A DNA stretch of 64,000 nucleotides from positions 4,030,001 to 4,094,000 of the forward strand of contig JAHQIY010000004.1 of NCBI GenBank assembly GCA_019054805.1, written 5' to 3'. The DNA comes from Brachionus manjavacas (taxonomy: Eukaryota > Rotifera > Eurotatoria > Ploima > Brachionidae). The notes beneath the pieces are model-generated. The model made no database searches. It worked only from the letters and a program-made list of their open reading frames with translations, and had not been told where the DNA came from. Positions 61,366 to 64,000 of this stretch are shown here, one piece after another (positions within the stretch are counted from its first letter, which is position 1; every line of letters begins with the position of its first letter). Made by a program: the position numbers and the translations under genes.

Positions 61366-61744
61366 AAAGGCAAATAAAATAAAATTAAAAGTTTTGTTAA
61401 AATAAGTTTTGAAATAAAAAAATGATAGAAAAGGAAAGTTAAAATGAATAAAGGTACATGAGGTAGTTTAAGGATTTTAAAAATTTTTATTATTTAAATT
61501 TTAATAAGCAAAAAAATTTTTTTCCGCACCTAATTTATTTAATTAATCAGCTAGAGTCGAATATGCTAAAATAATTTTATCTGAAGCTAAATTTTTTTAA
61601 TCTGTACATATTTTAATTATGATGCCACCATAATTTTTAATTGAAGAACTTATTTTTGATGAAAACTACTTCTTAAATATGATCTAGAATTGACACTAAA
61701 TAAAATCATTTCGTCTAATCACAAAAGAATTTCTTTTCTTATCT

Positions 61745-62895
61745 TTCAGAAAATCTACAAAACCAGTCTACCCCCTAACATTGATAATCTGATAAAAGAA
61801 CGTAGTAAAGTAAGAAGAAACTTCTAGAAAACTCGCTGTCAAAAACTCAAGTAAAAATTTAATCACCTTACATCTGAAATAAAAGCCTCTTTAAAAAAAT
61901 TCTGGAATCATAATCGGTTTGATTTTAATGAGAAGATGGGAAAAAACCCACTAACAAGTAGACCTTTTTGTAAAAAAATAATAAATTTAGAACAAAAAAA
62001 GGATCAAATATAATTCCAAATTTGATTTCAAATGGTAAGCAAATAAAAACTAATGAAGATAAGGGAAAATGCTTCGTAGAACTCTTATCTTCAATTTTTA
62101 GTCTTAATTCTGAATTAATTGATACTCAGAAAGATATCGGAATAACAAATTCTAACTCTGAATTCTTTAGAAATTATAATCAGTGTAGTTTTAATGATCC
62201 AATTTGCTTAGATGAACAAATTATGGCTTTAAAAAGATTGTAAAATGAAGCGGCATCAGGACCTGACCAAATTCATAACTTAATATTAAAAAACTTACCC
62301 AGAAATTCATTAATAGAAATTAAAGAGCTTTTTAATTTATCTCTCCGAGAAGGTAGAGTTCCGAAAGTGTGGAAAACTTCGATCATAGTCGGATCGATTT
62401 TTGACTATTCTTTTCCTTGCTTGAATTCATTTTCAGAAAATAATATCAAAAAACTACAAGCAATCCAGAATACAACAGTCTGATCTATTTTTAAGTTAAA
62501 TTATGATACTCCCTCCAACATGGTGCATCATGAAGCTTTTAATAAACTTAAATTGCTAACAGTCTCAAATCGGCTTTTTGAGTTAAGTGAGAGAAATGTT
62601 GGGACAGGACTGAGTCATTCTATTCCATTAGTTGTAAGACTGGTTGAGGAATACAAAGAAGGTTTCGAATCAAGATATATTGAGTACCCAACTTCATTGT
62701 GTAATTGCTACCTTACTATTTCCTACTTTTTTCCTGAAACCTGAACTATGTAAACATGTGCCACATGTAACAATCTATGTCTTCTTAACTTTCAAATTTT
62801 TTTTAGCTTATTTACTTTATTTTGATTTTTTGTTTTGAATTTTATTTTATTTTTTTCATTTATTCTGAAGGAGCTCTAGCTCGGTACAGACTGAT
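61745..62895 (+). mobile_element. Internally deleted non-LTR retrotransposon with intact 3' end
   Basis: Broken frames give the linker after the endonuclease (LPPNIDNLIKERSKVRR, LTSEIKASLKKFW) and the pre-RT region (NLISNGKQIKTNEDKGKCF). The RT N terminus follows (ALKRL-stop-NEAASGPDQIHNLILKNL, NLSLREGRVPKVWKTSIIV). Directly after it (about 62400) come C-terminal sequences (SENNIKKLQAIQNTTV, NKLKLLTVSNRLFELSER). The RT core with the YADD box is deleted. The 3' end is TATTCTGAAGGAGCTCTAGC then TCGGTACAGA, identical in plan to the dispersed tails at 25.4, 27.5, 60.7 and 61.3 kb. Inactive. Confidence 0.78.
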
Positions 62896-62924
62896 ATTAA
62901 ATATCGTCTAAGATACTGATTACG

Positions 62925-64000
62925 ACATGGAAAATATGCCAGCGAAAAAACATCGAGGAGAATCTAAGAATCTAAAATGAATTAAAAAATCTAATGAAAC
63001 TTTACTCGAATGTTTAGACGATCTTAAAAATCGAAAAATTTAAGATGCAAAATGGGCAAATAAACATAGGCGCAATACTAAAGATGTAGAAAAACGCTAT
63101 TTCAAATGTTCAAACTTTATAAAACAATTATAAATACATATTCATCTAACTGATTTTGGTGTGTCTCTTTATATTGAAGACGTCGAACAAGGTAATCTGA
63201 TGAAAATGAATAAATACCATCTCGAACAAAAAAATAAGTTATACAGTTAAATTTCGAAGAAGGTAAAAAACTAAAGTAAATTTGGCGTTGGCTAAAACAA
63301 AATCTAACTGACCAGTTTTTCGAATTATCAACAGTTCAGATTAAAAATTCATTTGTCACAAGAAACAAAGTGAACCAGGTCATACGGTGAATTCATTCAA
63401 GAATTGGCCTGAGAGTATGGCAACGATTCCTAGCTACGATGACAAGATGTTTGTTGTTTCGAAATTTAAAATAGAAGCGGACGATGTGAGTTTTCATTTA
63501 TTTTTGACGGCTAAGCGGCTTAAATAACTGACCACAGCGCCACAGATTCTACGTACAAACTCAATTGGCTAAATTTTCCGTTACTTTTGACTGGCACTAC
63601 CGACAAGGACAAAAAATTCCACCCTTTTGGCTTATTGTTATCAAAAACCGAAAACTCGGATCATTTTAAAGACGCAAATAATGTGTAAGTAAGCTACGTT
63701 TAGAAAACGCCTTCCCCTACAAGATTTTGCTAAGTCGTGTGACAAAATTTTAAATGAATGGTTATTTGATCGAAATAAAGAATTTGTTAACAATTTTCTA
63801 CAAAACCGACCGTTTCAACTTATACATGGATGCCTTTAACCGAAACGAATGGGCAGCTTCACTACCGACCCTGTTGTAAAAAGATCTTGCTTTCTGACTA
63901 ATAGATACCTGTCTAAAGCCATCAGAACCAACAACTTAATCAGAAATGAGCTAAAAATATATAATCTCGCACAGGACATTAAGGTTCACTGTCTAAAGCA
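62925..64000 (+). pseudogene. Decayed MULE-type transposase, runs off the window end
   Basis: Broken frames give a basic N-terminal zinc-finger-like part (DAKWANKHRRNTKDVEKRYF, about 63040-63120), then SLYIEDVEQ. At about 63545-63690 is the MULE catalytic-core pattern DSTYKLNW.NFPLLLTGTTD..KFHPFGLLLSKTE, in which the Asp before TYKLNW and the 'GT.D...FHP' block are family hallmarks. Then LQDFAKSCDKILNEWLFDRN (63712-63775) and more open pieces to the end. Stops and frameshifts are frequent. TIRs not visible; the element may extend beyond 64000. Confidence 0.65.

Overview
This is a very AT-rich animal nuclear window: spliced genes with introns from about 50 nt to 2 kb, homopolymer-rich spacers, and many decayed transposable elements. 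The conserved genes are metazoan: a TRPC-type cation channel, an ETO/nervy (CBFA2T) corepressor, and a GATE-16/GABARAPL2 ubiquitin-like protein. Base composition, short introns and repeat content would suit a small invertebrate such as a monogonont rotifer, but that assignment is inference; no diagnostic marker is present. There is no sign of bacterial sequence, operons or CRISPR.

Layout. 1-5909 (+): 3' part of a six-exon gene for a disordered Ser-rich protein that I do not recognise. 5.9-11.1 kb: spacer with a pogo/Tigger-like transposase relic and an LTR-like segment. 11101-12437 (-) and 22750-24036 (+): two paralogous GT10 alpha-1,3-fucosyltransferase genes in opposite orientation, one with an intron and one without, sharing a 162-bp identical block. 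Between them lie a YR-retroelement RNase H-like relic, a non-LTR retrotransposon 3' end, and an AT-hook coding fragment interrupted by a 124-bp palindromic MITE. 26735-27790: a long-TIR nonautonomous DNA transposon, with a relative at 59719-60454. 28851-31654 (-): nervy/CBFA2T in eight exons. 36595-37929 (-): a 5'-truncated non-LTR retrotransposon flanked by a 29-bp target-site duplication. About 38.8-39.4 kb: collagen-like relics. 39980-47932 (+): a complete TRPC channel in twelve exons.

48.6-51.2 kb is a transposon graveyard: a Tc1 tail, Ty3/gypsy pieces in scrambled order, a hAT-like MITE packed with a TTCCA repeat, a gypsy integrase on the other strand and a piggyBac relic. A tRNA-derived SINE candidate sits at 52.2 kb. 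Two small complete genes follow: a 96-aa predicted membrane protein (54881-55221, -) and GABARAPL2 (55881-56291, +). 56965-59651 is a near-perfect tandem duplication of about 1.34 kb. The window ends in a deleted non-LTR retrotransposon and a decayed MULE transposase.

The genes have no evident shared pathway; they are ordinary single-copy neighbours plus one duplicated pair. I see no new multi-gene system. The strongest unusual signals are the fucosyltransferase gene-conversion tract, the satellite-bearing MITE inside a gypsy element, and the retrotransposon families that can be linked through shared hairpin-like 3' ends. All exon boundaries were inferred by eye from GT..AG sites, reading-frame phase and family similarity.
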